Positions 54,658 to 63,743 are shown, counted from the stretch's first letter. The stretch: DNA of 64,000 bases from UBA2357 sp041678045 (GCA_041678045.1 JBAYOV010000007.1:25623-89622), one strand, 5' to 3'. Notes: a model not told the origin generated them from the letters alone. Numbers and translations: made by a program.

Positions 54658-56463
54658 ATGAGACGCGCACACTCCACCCCCCTCCCCGGCCCCGAGCCCA
54701 GCCAGCGCCGCGACTGGCAGACCCTGAAGAGCCTGTTCCCCTATCTGTGGGCCTACAAGGGCCGGGTGCTGTTCGCCCTGACGTGCCTGATCGGTGCCAA
54801 GGCGGCCAACGTGACCGTGCCGATCATCTTCAAGGAGTTGATCGACGCGCTGTCGATCACCCCCGCGCAGGCCTTCATCGTGGTCCCGGCCGCGCTGCTG
54901 CTGGCCTACGGGGTGCTGCGCTTTTCCTCCTCGCTGCTCACCGAGTTGCGCGAGCTGGTATTCGCCCGCGTTACCCAGCAGGCCGTGCGACAGATCGCAC
55001 TCAGGGTATTCCGCCATCTGCATGCGCTCAGCCTGCGCTTTCACCTGGAGCGCCAGACAGGCGGCCTGACCCGCGACATCGAACGCGGCACCCGCTCGAT
55101 CAATTCACTGATCAGCTACACGCTGTATTCCATCCTGCCCACCCTGGTGGAAATCGGTCTGGTGATCGGCATCCTGCTGCACCAGTACGACAGCATCTTC
55201 GCCATCATCACGCTGGTGACCCTGACGATCTACATCGTGTTTACCGTGAAGGTCACCAACTGGCGGACCACCCTGCGCCGCCGCGCAAATGAGCTGGATT
55301 CGGCCGCCAATGCACGCGCCATCGACAGCCTGCTCAACTTCGAAACGGTGAAGTACTTCAACAACGAGGACTACGAAGCACGGCGCTACGACGAGCAGAT
55401 GGGCAAATACACCCAGGCACAGATCGTGAACCAGTTGTCGCTGTCGGGGCTGAACATCGGCCAGGCAGCAATCATCGCCGTCGGCGTCACGCTGATGATG
55501 TGGCAGGCGGCCACCCGGGTGGCCAGCGGCGAGATGACCATTGGCGACATCGTGCTGGTGAATGCCTTCCTGATCCAGCTGTACATTCCGCTCAACTTTC
55601 TCGGTGTGATCTACCGCGAGCTGCGCCAGTCGCTCACCGACATCGAGCGCATGTTCGGCCTGATGCACGAACACCGCGAGATTGCCGACGCCCCCGATGC
55701 GCTCGCCCTGCCCGCCGGACCGGCCACGGTGCGCTTCGAGCAGGTCGGGTTCGCCTACGACCCCAAGCGCCCGATCCTGCACGCCGTGGATTTCGAGGTG
55801 CCCGCAGGGAAAACCGTGGCCATCGTCGGTCATTCCGGTTCGGGCAAGTCCACACTGGCACGGCTGCTGTACCGCTTCTACGATGTGCAGCAGGGGGCGA
55901 TCCGGGTCAACGGCCATGACATCCGGCAGCTCAGCCAGCACAGCCTGCGTTCAGTCATCGGCATCGTGCCGCAGGACACGGTGCTGTTCAACGACACCCT
56001 GTTCTACAACATCCAGTACGGTCGCCCCGAAGCCAGCCGTGAAGAGGTGGAGGCCGCAGCGGCGGCGGCGCAGTTGAGCGCATTCATTGCGCGCCTGCCC
56101 GAAGGCTACGACACCCGCGTCGGCGAGCGCGGACTGAAGCTGTCCGGCGGCGAGAAGCAGCGGGTGGCGATTGCCCGCGCCCTGCTCAAGAACCCGGCCA
56201 TCCTGATTTTCGATGAAGCCACCTCGGCGCTGGATTCGCGCACCGAAAAAGCGATTCAAGTGCAGATCGAACGCGCCGCAGAAGGCCGCACCGCGCTGGT
56301 CATCGCCCACCGCCTGTCGACCGTGATGCATGCCGACGAGATCATCGTGCTCGACCAGGGACACATCGTGGAACGCGGCCGGCACGCCGAACTGCTCGCG
56401 CACGGTGCCGAGTACGCACGCATGTGGGCTCTGCAGCAACAGGAACAGCAGGCACAGGCATGA
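54658..56463 (+). CDS. Atm1/HMT1-type ABC exporter (fused permease-ATPase)
   Basis: 601 residues: an N-terminal six-helix exporter domain (residues ~35-320) and a C-terminal ATPase with Walker A GHSGSGKST, Q-loop IVPQDTVLF, signature LSGGEKQR, Walker B ILIFDEATSALD and the H-loop VIAHRLST. NNEDYEARRYDEQMGKY and the surrounding segment are typical of the Atm1/ABCB7 group, which exports glutathione-linked compounds or heavy-metal conjugates. Its stop overlaps the next gene start by 4 bp. Confidence 0.92.
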   Translation: MRRAHSTPLPGPEPSQRRDWQTLKSLFPYLWAYKGRVLFALTCLIGAKAANVTVPIIFKELIDALSITPAQAFIVVPAALLLAYGVLRFSSSLLTELRELVFARVTQQAVRQIALRVFRHLHALSLRFHLERQTGGLTRDIERGTRSINSLISYTLYSILPTLVEIGLVIGILLHQYDSIFAIITLVTLTIYIVFTVKVTNWRTTLRRRANELDSAANARAIDSLLNFETVKYFNNEDYEARRYDEQMGKYTQAQIVNQLSLSGLNIGQAAIIAVGVTLMMWQAATRVASGEMTIGDIVLVNAFLIQLYIPLNFLGVIYRELRQSLTDIERMFGLMHEHREIADAPDALALPAGPATVRFEQVGFAYDPKRPILHAVDFEVPAGKTVAIVGHSGSGKSTLARLLYRFYDVQQGAIRVNGHDIRQLSQHSLRSVIGIVPQDTVLFNDTLFYNIQYGRPEASREEVEAAAAAAQLSAFIARLPEGYDTRVGERGLKLSGGEKQRVAIARALLKNPAILIFDEATSALDSRTEKAIQVQIERAAEGRTALVIAHRLSTVMHADEIIVLDQGHIVERGRHAELLAHGAEYARMWALQQQEQQAQA

Positions 56464-57407
56464 TGAACACACACTGCCGCCCCGGCCCGCTCAGGCATGC
56501 CCTGACCCTGGGGCTGGCCGTGTGCGCCTGGCTGGCGTCGGCGATGTCTGCGGTATCGGTGGCATCGGCGCAGGGCCTGCCGGAAACGGACACCTTGTCG
56601 CGCATCAAGCAACGCGGCTACATCACCGTGGGGTACCGCGAGGCTTCCGTGCCATTTTCCTTTCAGGGTGCGGATGGCCAGGTGATGGGCTATTCCCACG
56701 ATCTGGCCATGCGGGTCGTGGATGCCGTGCGACGCGAGATCAACGAGCCCCTGCTGGTGTTGCGTCTGCAGTCGATCACCTCTCAGGACCGGATTGCGCG
56801 CATCCGCTCGGGCGATGTCGACCTGGAGTGCGGCTCGACCACCCACAACACCCTGCGCGCGCGACAGGTGGGCTTCTCGAACACCCTCTTCATCATCGGT
56901 ACCCGCCTGCTCACGGCGCGTGATTCGGGCATCCACGACTTTCCCGACCTGGCCGGCCGCACCGTGGTGACCACCTCGGGCACCACCTCGGAACGCCTGT
57001 TACATCGCCTGAACCAGGAGCGCCTGCTGGGTGTGGACATCGTCACCGCCCAGGACCACGACGCCAGCTTCCTGATCTTGCAGCAGGGGCACGCCGACGC
57101 CTTCATGATGGACGATGCCCTGCTGTACGGGAAGATTGCCGGTTCCGGCGACCCCGCGCGCTGGCGGGTGACCGGCATGCCGCGCTCCTTCGAGGCCTAT
57201 GCCTGCATGCTGCCGCACGGAGACAGCGCCTTCAAGCGCCTGGTGGACCGCACGCTCACGCAGGTGATGACCTCGGGCGAAGCCGAACGCCTGTACCGGA
57301 AGTGGTTCATGAGTCCGCTGCCCGGCAGCGGACTGAACCTCAACTTTCCGCTCTCCGACACCATGCGGGCGCTGTATCAGGCGCCCAACGACAAGCCCTT
57401 CCAATGA
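56460..57407 (+). CDS. GltI-like amino acid ABC transporter substrate-binding protein
   Basis: 315 residues from the first ATG of an ATGATG pair overlapping the ABC exporter stop (56463 is the alternative). A signal peptide is present (ALTLGLAVCAWLASAMSAVSVASA). The family 3 solute-binding core is YITVGYREASVPFSF, GYSHDLAMRVVDA and LECGSTTHNTLRARQVGFSNT, as in glutamate/aspartate binding protein GltI. No cognate permease or ATPase is adjacent. It is followed, with a 4-bp overlap, by asparaginase, whose product is aspartate. Confidence 0.9.
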   Translation: MMNTHCRPGPLRHALTLGLAVCAWLASAMSAVSVASAQGLPETDTLSRIKQRGYITVGYREASVPFSFQGADGQVMGYSHDLAMRVVDAVRREINEPLLVLRLQSITSQDRIARIRSGDVDLECGSTTHNTLRARQVGFSNTLFIIGTRLLTARDSGIHDFPDLAGRTVVTTSGTTSERLLHRLNQERLLGVDIVTAQDHDASFLILQQGHADAFMMDDALLYGKIAGSGDPARWRVTGMPRSFEAYACMLPHGDSAFKRLVDRTLTQVMTSGEAERLYRKWFMSPLPGSGLNLNFPLSDTMRALYQAPNDKPFQ

Positions 57408-58351
57408 ATACGCGAGCGCGCATCGCCCTGCTCGCCACCGGCGGCACGATTGCCGGCACGGCCGCATCGGCCACCGATGTCACCGGCTACACGGCAGGCA
57501 CACAGGATGCAGCGCAACTGCTCGCCAGCGTCCCGCAAGCCCATGCCCTGGCCGAAGTGCACGCCGAACAGCCGTTCAGGCTGGACAGCAAGGACATGGG
57601 ACCGGCGCACTGGCTGGCGCTGGCCCATCGCGTACAGACCCTGCTGGCGGACAAGCGCATCGACGGGGTGGTGATCACCCACGGCACCGACACGATGGAA
57701 GAGACGGCCTGCCTGCTCGATGCAGTGTTGCCCACACACAAGCCGGTGGTGCTCACCGGCGCCATGCGCCCGGCCAGCGCCCTGTCGGCCGACGGACCGA
57801 TGAACCTGCTCGATGCCGTGCGCACCGCCGCCCACCCGGCCAGCCACGGGCGTGGCGTGCTGGTGTGCTTTGCCCAGACGCTGTTCGCCGCTTTCGGGGT
57901 GCGCAAGCTGCACACCGACCGGCCGGATGCGTTTGCCGGCGACATTCTCGGGCGCATCGAGCACGGCCAGCTGCACTACTTCAGCCCGCCCCCCGCGCCC
58001 CGCGCTGCACAGTACCGGCTTCCGCCCCCCGGCAACGCCCTCCCCAGAGTGGATCTGCTGCTGGTCGGCGCAGGCAGCACGCCGGACATTGTGCCCCTGC
58101 TGCTCGGCGCCGGCACCCGGGGGCTGGTGCTTGCCCTCCCCGGCCATGGCAGCCTGCCCGATGCCTGGGAAGCCGTGGTTGCAGAGGCCAGCGCACGCGG
58201 TGTTCCGGTGATCCGTGCTTCACGCTGCGGCACCGGCCCGGTGGCCGCCCTGCCACTCGACCAACGCCTGGGCAGCGGCCCCGCCGGCCGGCTCAGCCCC
58301 GCCTGCGCACGGGTACGCCTGATGCTGACGCTGGCCGCTCAGAGCGAGTAG
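57404..58351 (+). CDS. L-asparaginase
   Basis: 315-residue asparaginase of the bacterial type I/II fold. LLATGGTIAGT has the first catalytic Thr, and ITHGTDTMEETA has the second Thr-Asp pair. DSKDMGPAHW binds substrate. No signal peptide is visible, suggesting a cytoplasmic enzyme. It hydrolyses Asn to Asp and ammonia. The start at 57404 overlaps the binding-protein stop; its end overlaps the convergent LysR gene by 13 bp. Confidence 0.92.
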   Translation: MNTRARIALLATGGTIAGTAASATDVTGYTAGTQDAAQLLASVPQAHALAEVHAEQPFRLDSKDMGPAHWLALAHRVQTLLADKRIDGVVITHGTDTMEETACLLDAVLPTHKPVVLTGAMRPASALSADGPMNLLDAVRTAAHPASHGRGVLVCFAQTLFAAFGVRKLHTDRPDAFAGDILGRIEHGQLHYFSPPPAPRAAQYRLPPPGNALPRVDLLLVGAGSTPDIVPLLLGAGTRGLVLALPGHGSLPDAWEAVVAEASARGVPVIRASRCGTGPVAALPLDQRLGSGPAGRLSPACARVRLMLTLAAQSE

Positions 58352-59280
58352 TCCGCCCCGCCGCCGGCCATCGCCAGTTCCACGATGCGCCGGTTCAGAT
58401 GCGGCGCAAAGCGTTCGATGAAGTCATACACATAGCCACGCAGCCACGCATTGCGCCGCAAGCCGATGCGGGTGGTGCTGGACTCGAACAGGTGAGCGGC
58501 ATCGGCCATGCCCAGTTTCCTGTCCTCCTCCGGATCGAACGCCATGCGCGCCAGAATGCCGATCCCCAGATCCATCGCCACATAGGTCTTGATCACGTCC
58601 GAATCGATCGCGGTGAGCACCACACCGGGTTTCAGTCCGCGCCCCAGAAAGGCCTTGTTGATGAGGCTGCGCCCGGTGAAGGCGTCGTCATAGGTGATGA
58701 GCGGATAGCGGGCGATGGCTTCGAGGGTGAGCGGCCGCTCCTGCAGGATGGGGTGGCGGGGGGTGGCCACGATGCAGCGGTTCCACTGGTAGCAGGGGAG
58801 CATCGCCAGGTCGTCGTACTCGGTGATGGCCTCGGTGGCGATGGCCAGATCGGCCTCTCCGGCCAGCACCATCTCGCACACCTGGCGCGGACTGCCCTGG
58901 TGCAACTCCAGCGTGACCTGCGGCCACGCTGCGGCAAACCCCTTGATCACCGACGGCAGCACATAGCGTGCCTGGGTGTGCGTGGTGGCAATCGACAATC
59001 GACCGCTCGACTCGCGGCTGAACTCGTCGCCCACCTGTCGCAGGTTGTTCACATCGCGCAGCATGCGCTCGGCAATGGCAATCACTTCGCGTCCGGGCTC
59101 GGTGATGCCCACCAGCCGCTTGCCATGGCGCACAAAGATTTCGATGCCCAACTCGCTCTCGAACAAGCGGATCTGCTTGGACACGCCGGGCTGGGAGGTG
59201 AACAGCGCTTCGGCCGCTTCCGATACGTTCAGGCCACGCCGGGCCACTTCATGCACGTAACGCAGTTGCTGCAGATTCAT
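58339..59280 (-). CDS. cysB: CysB-type LysR regulator
   Basis: 313 residues. The N-terminal winged helix is MNLQQLRYVHEVARRGLNVSEAAEALF with SQPGVSKQIRLFESELG, the CysB/Cbl form of the LysR HTH. The effector domain follows (TTHTQARYVLP is a CysB signature around the inducer site). It diverges from cysI and should activate the sulfate assimilation genes in response to O- or N-acetylserine or to low sulfide. Confidence 0.93.
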   Translation of the reverse strand: MNLQQLRYVHEVARRGLNVSEAAEALFTSQPGVSKQIRLFESELGIEIFVRHGKRLVGITEPGREVIAIAERMLRDVNNLRQVGDEFSRESSGRLSIATTHTQARYVLPSVIKGFAAAWPQVTLELHQGSPRQVCEMVLAGEADLAIATEAITEYDDLAMLPCYQWNRCIVATPRHPILQERPLTLEAIARYPLITYDDAFTGRSLINKAFLGRGLKPGVVLTAIDSDVIKTYVAMDLGIGILARMAFDPEEDRKLGMADAAHLFESSTTRIGLRRNAWLRGYVYDFIERFAPHLNRRIVELAMAGGGADYSL

Positions 59281-59332
59281 GCCGTCTCACATATAGCCAT
59301 TAGTTATTTAAGTTTAACGCAAAAGCCCTTCC
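59281..59332 (+). promoter_or_regulatory. AT-rich cysB-cysI promoter region
   Basis: The gap has the AT-rich stretch TTAGTTATTTAAGTTTAACG in a GC-rich genome. CysB sites are AT-rich and poorly conserved, so this is the expected place for one. No convincing consensus -35/-10 pair was found. Confidence 0.4.
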
Positions 59333-59410
59333 ATGGACTATATGCAGCCGATACGATTCGCCCTCAGTCGTGCCCCCAAGGACTGGCGGGCCGCCAACGG
59401 AGAACACCGG

Positions 59411-61102
59411 ATGTACCAGTACGACCCCTACGATCAGGCTCTGGTTGATGAACGCGTCGCGCAGTTCCGCGACCAGACCCGCCGCTATCTGGCCGGCGAA
59501 CTGTCCGAGGACGAATTCCGCCCGCTGCGCCTGCAGAACGGCCTGTACATCCAGCGCCATGCGCCGATGCTGCGGGTGGCCATCCCCTACGGCAACTTGC
59601 GTGCCGACCAGGTGCGCATGCTCGCACACATCGCACGCACCTACGACCGTGGCTACGCCCATTTCACCACCCGGCAGAACATCCAGTTCAACTGGCCGGC
59701 GCTGGAAGACGTGCCGGAAATCCTCGCACAACTGGCCACCGTGCAGATGCATGCCATCCAGACCTCGGGCAACTGCATCCGCAACGTGACCTCCGACCCC
59801 TTTGCCGGCGTGGCTGGCGACGAGCACATCGACCCACGCCCGTGGGGCGAGATCGTGCGCCAGTGGAGCACCTTTCACCCCGAGTTCGCCTTCCTGCCGC
59901 GCAAGTTCAAGATCGCAGTGAATGGCGCCGCCGAAGACCGCGCAGTGATCCAGGCGCACGACATCGGCCTCGACCTGAAGCGCGATGCCACCGGCCGCAT
60001 CGGCTTTCGCGTGCTGGTGGGCGGCGGTCTGGGGCGCACGCCGATCATCGGCGAAGAGATCGCCGATTTCGTGCCCTGGCAGCACATCCTGTCTTACTGC
60101 GAAGCCATTCTGCGGGTGTACAACCTGCACGGCCGGCGCGACAACCTGTACAAGGCACGCATCAAGATTCTGGTGAAGGCACTCGGCATCGTCGAATTCC
60201 GCCGTCAGGTGGAAGAAGAGTTCGCCCACCTGAAGGACGGCCCGGCCACCCTGACCGAAGCGGAAGTGGCCCGCGTGGCGCGTCACTTCGTCGATCCGGA
60301 GTATGCCGAACTGCCCGCAACGGATGACGGCTTCGAGACGCAGAAAGCCGAAAACAGCGTTTTTGCCGCCTGGGTGAAGCGCAACGTGCGCGCCCACAAG
60401 CGCACGGGCTACGCCAGCGTGGTGCTGTCGCTGAAGCGCCCCGGCGTGGCGCCCGGCGACATCACCGCAGCCCAGCTCGACCGGGCCGCCGAACTGGCGG
60501 AACGCTACAGCTTCGGCGAGGTGCGCGTGACCCATGAGCAGAATCTGGTGCTGGCCGACGTGCGCCAGTCCGACCTGTTCGATGTGTGGCAGAGCGCCCG
60601 CGACGCCCGTCTGGCCACCCCCAACATCGGCCTGCTCACCGACATCATCGCCTGCCCGGGCGGCGACTTCTGCAACCTCGCCAACGCCAAGTCGATCCCC
60701 ATCGCCAACGCCATCCAGGCGCGCTTCGACGACCTCGACCACCTCTTCGACATCGGCGAGATCGAGCTCAACATCTCCGGCTGCATGAACGCCTGCGGCC
60801 ACCACCATGTCGGCCACATCGGCGTGCTGGGCGTCGATAAAAACGGCGAGGAATGGTACCAGGTCACCCTCGGCGGCAGCCAGGGCAACGACACCGCGCT
60901 GGGCAAGGTCATCGGCCCGTCGTTTGCGGCACACGAGATGCCCGACGTGGTCGAATCCCTCATCGGCGTCTACCTCGAACTGCGCCACGCCGACGAGCGC
61001 TTCATCGACACCGTGCGCCGTGTGGGCGCCGAACCGTTCAAGACCCGGGTGTATGCCGAGCGCGCCGCCCGTCAGGAAGAAAGGAAAGTGGTCAATGACT
61101 GA
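59411..61102 (+). CDS. cysI: Sulfite reductase hemoprotein (CysI)
   Basis: Siroheme/4Fe-4S enzyme that reduces sulfite to sulfide. It has 563 residues from the ATG at 59411 (MYQYDPYDQ), the usual betaproteobacterial N-terminus, with GGAG 9 bases upstream; an in-frame ATG at 59333 would add 26 residues. The paired ferredoxin-like half-domains are seen in HFTTRQNIQFNW and TSGNCIRNV (first repeat), and VTHEQNLVLADV with the cluster Cys in CPGGDFCNLA and SGCMNACGHHH (second repeat). No CysJ flavoprotein gene follows; DUF934 does, as in other betaproteobacteria. Confidence 0.93.
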   Translation: MYQYDPYDQALVDERVAQFRDQTRRYLAGELSEDEFRPLRLQNGLYIQRHAPMLRVAIPYGNLRADQVRMLAHIARTYDRGYAHFTTRQNIQFNWPALEDVPEILAQLATVQMHAIQTSGNCIRNVTSDPFAGVAGDEHIDPRPWGEIVRQWSTFHPEFAFLPRKFKIAVNGAAEDRAVIQAHDIGLDLKRDATGRIGFRVLVGGGLGRTPIIGEEIADFVPWQHILSYCEAILRVYNLHGRRDNLYKARIKILVKALGIVEFRRQVEEEFAHLKDGPATLTEAEVARVARHFVDPEYAELPATDDGFETQKAENSVFAAWVKRNVRAHKRTGYASVVLSLKRPGVAPGDITAAQLDRAAELAERYSFGEVRVTHEQNLVLADVRQSDLFDVWQSARDARLATPNIGLLTDIIACPGGDFCNLANAKSIPIANAIQARFDDLDHLFDIGEIELNISGCMNACGHHHVGHIGVLGVDKNGEEWYQVTLGGSQGNDTALGKVIGPSFAAHEMPDVVESLIGVYLELRHADERFIDTVRRVGAEPFKTRVYAERAARQEERKVVND

Positions 61103-61634
61103 GATCATCAAACACGGCGCACTGCACGCCGACGACTGGGAAGTGCTGCGCCTGGCCGAGGGTGACGAAGCGGCCAAGGTGGAGGTACCGCATGGCCGCT
61201 GGATCGTGCCGCTGGCGGTATGGCAGGCCCAGCACGACACCCTCGCCGCACGCGCCGAGGCCGGCGTGCTGGGCGTGTGGCTGGCTGGCGGCGACGACCC
61301 GGCGCAACTTGCCGACGATCTGGTGCGCCTGCAGCTCATCGCGGTGGACTTCCCCAAGTTCGCCGACGGCCGTGGCTACTCCATCGCCACCCTGCTGCGC
61401 ACCCGGCTCGGTTACGGCGGGGAACTGCGCGCCATCGGCAACGTGCTGCGCGACCAGTTCTTCTTCTACCGCCGTTGCGGCTTCGACGTCATCCAGCCGC
61501 AACCGGGCCGCTACACCACGGCACAACTGCAGGCCGCGCTCGCCAGTCTGCAGGACTTTTCCGAACCCTACCAGGGCGCAGTGGACCGCATCGAGCCACT
61601 GTTCCGCCGGGTGGGCCGGGAGGTGCGCGCATGA
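61095..61634 (+). CDS. DUF934 protein, sulfite reductase companion
   Basis: 179 residues. The start overlaps the cysI stop by 8 bp and the stop overlaps cysH by 4 bp. VDFPKFADGRGYSIATLLR is the DUF934 signature. RDQFFFYRRCGFDVIQP is also conserved. It is a small soluble protein of unknown mechanism found with CysI lacking CysJ; a role in electron delivery or maturation is speculation. Confidence 0.9.
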   Translation: MTEIIKHGALHADDWEVLRLAEGDEAAKVEVPHGRWIVPLAVWQAQHDTLAARAEAGVLGVWLAGGDDPAQLADDLVRLQLIAVDFPKFADGRGYSIATLLRTRLGYGGELRAIGNVLRDQFFFYRRCGFDVIQPQPGRYTTAQLQAALASLQDFSEPYQGAVDRIEPLFRRVGREVRA

Positions 61635-62413
61635 ACACCGGCACCGTCTCCTCACTGCGCCCGGCCCCCGCCAACCAGACCAACCCGGCCACCCGCCCGG
61701 AACTCACCGACGCCCTGCGCGCCACGGTCGACGCCAAGGCTGCCGCTGCACTCACCCTGTTGCGCGACGCCGTGGCCGAATTCGGCCACGATGGCGAACT
61801 CGCCTTCGCCAACAGCTTCGGCGCCGAGGACATGGTGCTGACCGAGCTGATCCTGACCCATCGCCTGCCCATCGAGATTTTCTCGCTCGACACCGGCCGC
61901 CTGCCGGCCGAAACCTACACCCTGATCGGTGAGGTCGAGCAGCGTTACGACACGAAGCTCAAGGTGTACTTCCCGGATGCCACGGCAGTGGAAAACTTCG
62001 TGCGCAGCCACGGCATCAACGCCTTCTACGATTCGGTGGAACTGCGCAAGGCCTGCTGCGGCGTGCGCAAGATGGAACCGCTCGCCCGCGCACTGGCCGG
62101 CAAGAAGGCCTGGATCACCGGCCTGCGCGCCGCCCAGTCGGTGACCCGTACCGGGGTCGCGCTGCGCGAGTTCGACCAGGCCAACGGGCTGGAAAAGCTC
62201 AATCCGCTGGCCGACTGGAGCGAGGCCGAGGTGTGGGCCTACATCCGCCTCCATGAGCTGCCCTACAACGCGCTGCACGACCAGTTCTATCCCAGCATCG
62301 GCTGCGCCCCCTGTACCCGCGCGATTGCGCTCGGCGAGGATGTACGCGCCGGGCGCTGGTGGTGGGAGGACCCCGCCTCCAAGGAGTGCGGACTTCACGT
62401 CAGGAAGGGATAG
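61631..62413 (+). CDS. cysH: Adenylylsulfate (APS) reductase, thioredoxin-dependent
   Basis: 260 residues. It reduces adenylylsulfate to sulfite. SFGAEDMVL is the nucleotide loop and SLDTGRLPAETY is conserved. The Cys pairs KACCGVRK and GCAPCTRA bind a 4Fe-4S cluster, marking the APS rather than PAPS type. The KECGLH motif at the C-terminus holds the catalytic Cys. This fits the absence of a cysC gene between cysH and cysD. Coupled to DUF934 by ATGA. Confidence 0.94.
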   Translation: MNTGTVSSLRPAPANQTNPATRPELTDALRATVDAKAAAALTLLRDAVAEFGHDGELAFANSFGAEDMVLTELILTHRLPIEIFSLDTGRLPAETYTLIGEVEQRYDTKLKVYFPDATAVENFVRSHGINAFYDSVELRKACCGVRKMEPLARALAGKKAWITGLRAAQSVTRTGVALREFDQANGLEKLNPLADWSEAEVWAYIRLHELPYNALHDQFYPSIGCAPCTRAIALGEDVRAGRWWWEDPASKECGLHVRKG

Positions 62414-62417
62414 CATC

Positions 62418-62585
62418 ATGAACACTCAACCGCATCACCCGCACCCGGCCAGCGCGCCGCACACGGCTCCGGTCGGTGCCGCGCGACGCAGCCTGCAACA
62501 ACGCCTGAAGGCGCTGCAGGCCGGGCTGCGCGCCGCGCTGCGCGCGTTCAAGACCCATCAGGCAAAACCAGCGCCCCGCGATTAA
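62418..62585 (+). CDS. Small basic hypothetical protein
   Basis: 55 residues, starting 4 bases after the cysH stop. It is His/Pro/Ala-rich at the N-terminus and then forms a basic amphipathic helix (LQQRLKALQAGLRAALRAFK). A clear ribosome site upstream is the GGAAGG that also ends cysH. I know no family; it may be a real small gene of the sulfur operon or a spurious ORF. Confidence 0.45.
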   Translation: MNTQPHHPHPASAPHTAPVGAARRSLQQRLKALQAGLRAALRAFKTHQAKPAPRD

Positions 62586-62591
62586 CCCCAG

Positions 62592-62654
62592 CCCATTCGG
62601 GCTGAGCCCGTCGAAGCCCCACCCAGGCCCTTCGACAAGCTCAGGGCGAACGGG
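62592..62654. repeat. Dispersed inverted repeat (REP-like, TTCGACAAGCTCAGGG type)
   Basis: Two imperfect inverted arms, CCATTCGGGCTGAGCCCGTC (left) and CTTCGACAAGCTCAGGGCGA (right), can form a long hairpin between the small ORF and cysD. The right arm is a sequence I recognise as a common intergenic repeat in many beta- and gammaproteobacterial genomes. It may stabilise or attenuate the cysH-cysD message. Confidence 0.75.
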
Positions 62655-62682
62655 CATTGAAGACCAGAACACGGATACGACC

Positions 62683-63618
62683 ATGTCCACGCTGACCAAA
62701 CAGACCCTCTCCCACCTCGACTGGCTGGAAGCCGAAGCCATCCACATCCTGCGCGAAGTGGCCGGCCAGTGCGCCAACCCGGTGCTGCTGTTCTCCGGCG
62801 GCAAGGATTCCATCTGCCTGCTGCGCCTGGCCGAAAAGGCCTTCCGCCCGGGCCGCTTCCCCTTCCCGCTGATGCACATCGACACCGGGCACAACTACCC
62901 GGAAGTGGTCGCCTTCCGCGACCAGCGCGCCGCCGAGCTGGGCGAGCGCCTGATCGTGCGTTCGGTGGAGGATTCGATGGCGCGCGGCACCGTGGTGCTC
63001 AAGCACCCGGGTGAATCGCGCAACAAGCACCAGTCGGTGACCCTGCTGGAAGCCATCGAGGAATTCGGCTTCGACGCCTGCATCGGCGGCGCGCGGCGCG
63101 ACGAGGAGAAGGCGCGCGCCAAGGAGCGCATCATGAGCTTCCGCGACGAGTTCGGCCAATGGGACCCGAAGAACCAGCGCCCCGAGCTGTGGAACCTCTA
63201 CAACGCACGCAGCCACAAGGGCGAGAACATCCGCGCGTTCCCGATCAGCAACTGGACCGAGATGGACGTGTGGCAGTACATCGCCCGCGAGCAGCTGGAA
63301 CTGCCGTCGATCTACTTCGCCCACACCCGCCCGGTGGTGATCCGCCAGGGCGCCATCGTGCCGGTGAACGTGCCGCTGGTCTCCGGCGAGCTGACCAACC
63401 TGCCCAGGCCCGGCGAAGAGATCGTCGAGCGCCGGGTGCGTTTCCGCACGGTGGGCGACATCTCCTGCACCGCACCGGTGGACTCCGACGCCGACACCGT
63501 GGAGAAGATCGTGGTGGAAACCGCGACGACCACGATCACCGAACGCGGCGCCACCCGGCTGGACGACCAGACCTCGGAAGCGTCGATGGAACAGCGCAAG
63601 AAGGAAGGCTACTTCTGA
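62683..63618 (+). CDS. cysD: Sulfate adenylyltransferase subunit 2
   Basis: 311 residues. The PP-loop LFSGGKDSICLLRL binds ATP to form adenylylsulfate from sulfate, with CysN as GTPase partner. LEAIEEFGFDACIGGARRDEE and the C-terminal MEQRKKEGYF are typical. It is separated from cysN by a 125-bp gap containing an inverted repeat, longer than usual for this pair. Confidence 0.95.
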   Translation: MSTLTKQTLSHLDWLEAEAIHILREVAGQCANPVLLFSGGKDSICLLRLAEKAFRPGRFPFPLMHIDTGHNYPEVVAFRDQRAAELGERLIVRSVEDSMARGTVVLKHPGESRNKHQSVTLLEAIEEFGFDACIGGARRDEEKARAKERIMSFRDEFGQWDPKNQRPELWNLYNARSHKGENIRAFPISNWTEMDVWQYIAREQLELPSIYFAHTRPVVIRQGAIVPVNVPLVSGELTNLPRPGEEIVERRVRFRTVGDISCTAPVDSDADTVEKIVVETATTTITERGATRLDDQTSEASMEQRKKEGYF

Positions 63619-63630
63619 TCGGCCGCCGTT

Positions 63631-63704
63631 CCCGGATTCCGGCCTGCGGCCTGCATCCGGGCTACACCACCCCGTAGCCCGGATGAAGCGCAGCGCAATC
63701 CGGG
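63631..63704. repeat. Dispersed inverted repeat (TAGCCCGGATGAAGCGCAGCG type) between cysD and cysN
   Basis: Left arm CCCGGATTCC...CATCCGGGCTAC pairs with right arm GTAGCCCGGATG...AATCCGGG, with a ~10-base loop. The motif is a common dispersed element in betaproteobacterial genomes. Sitting between two subunits of one enzyme, it could change their ratio. Confidence 0.8.
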
Positions 63705-63743
63705 GCCACCAGCCCTTACCGAACTCAAAGCATTACAGGAATC

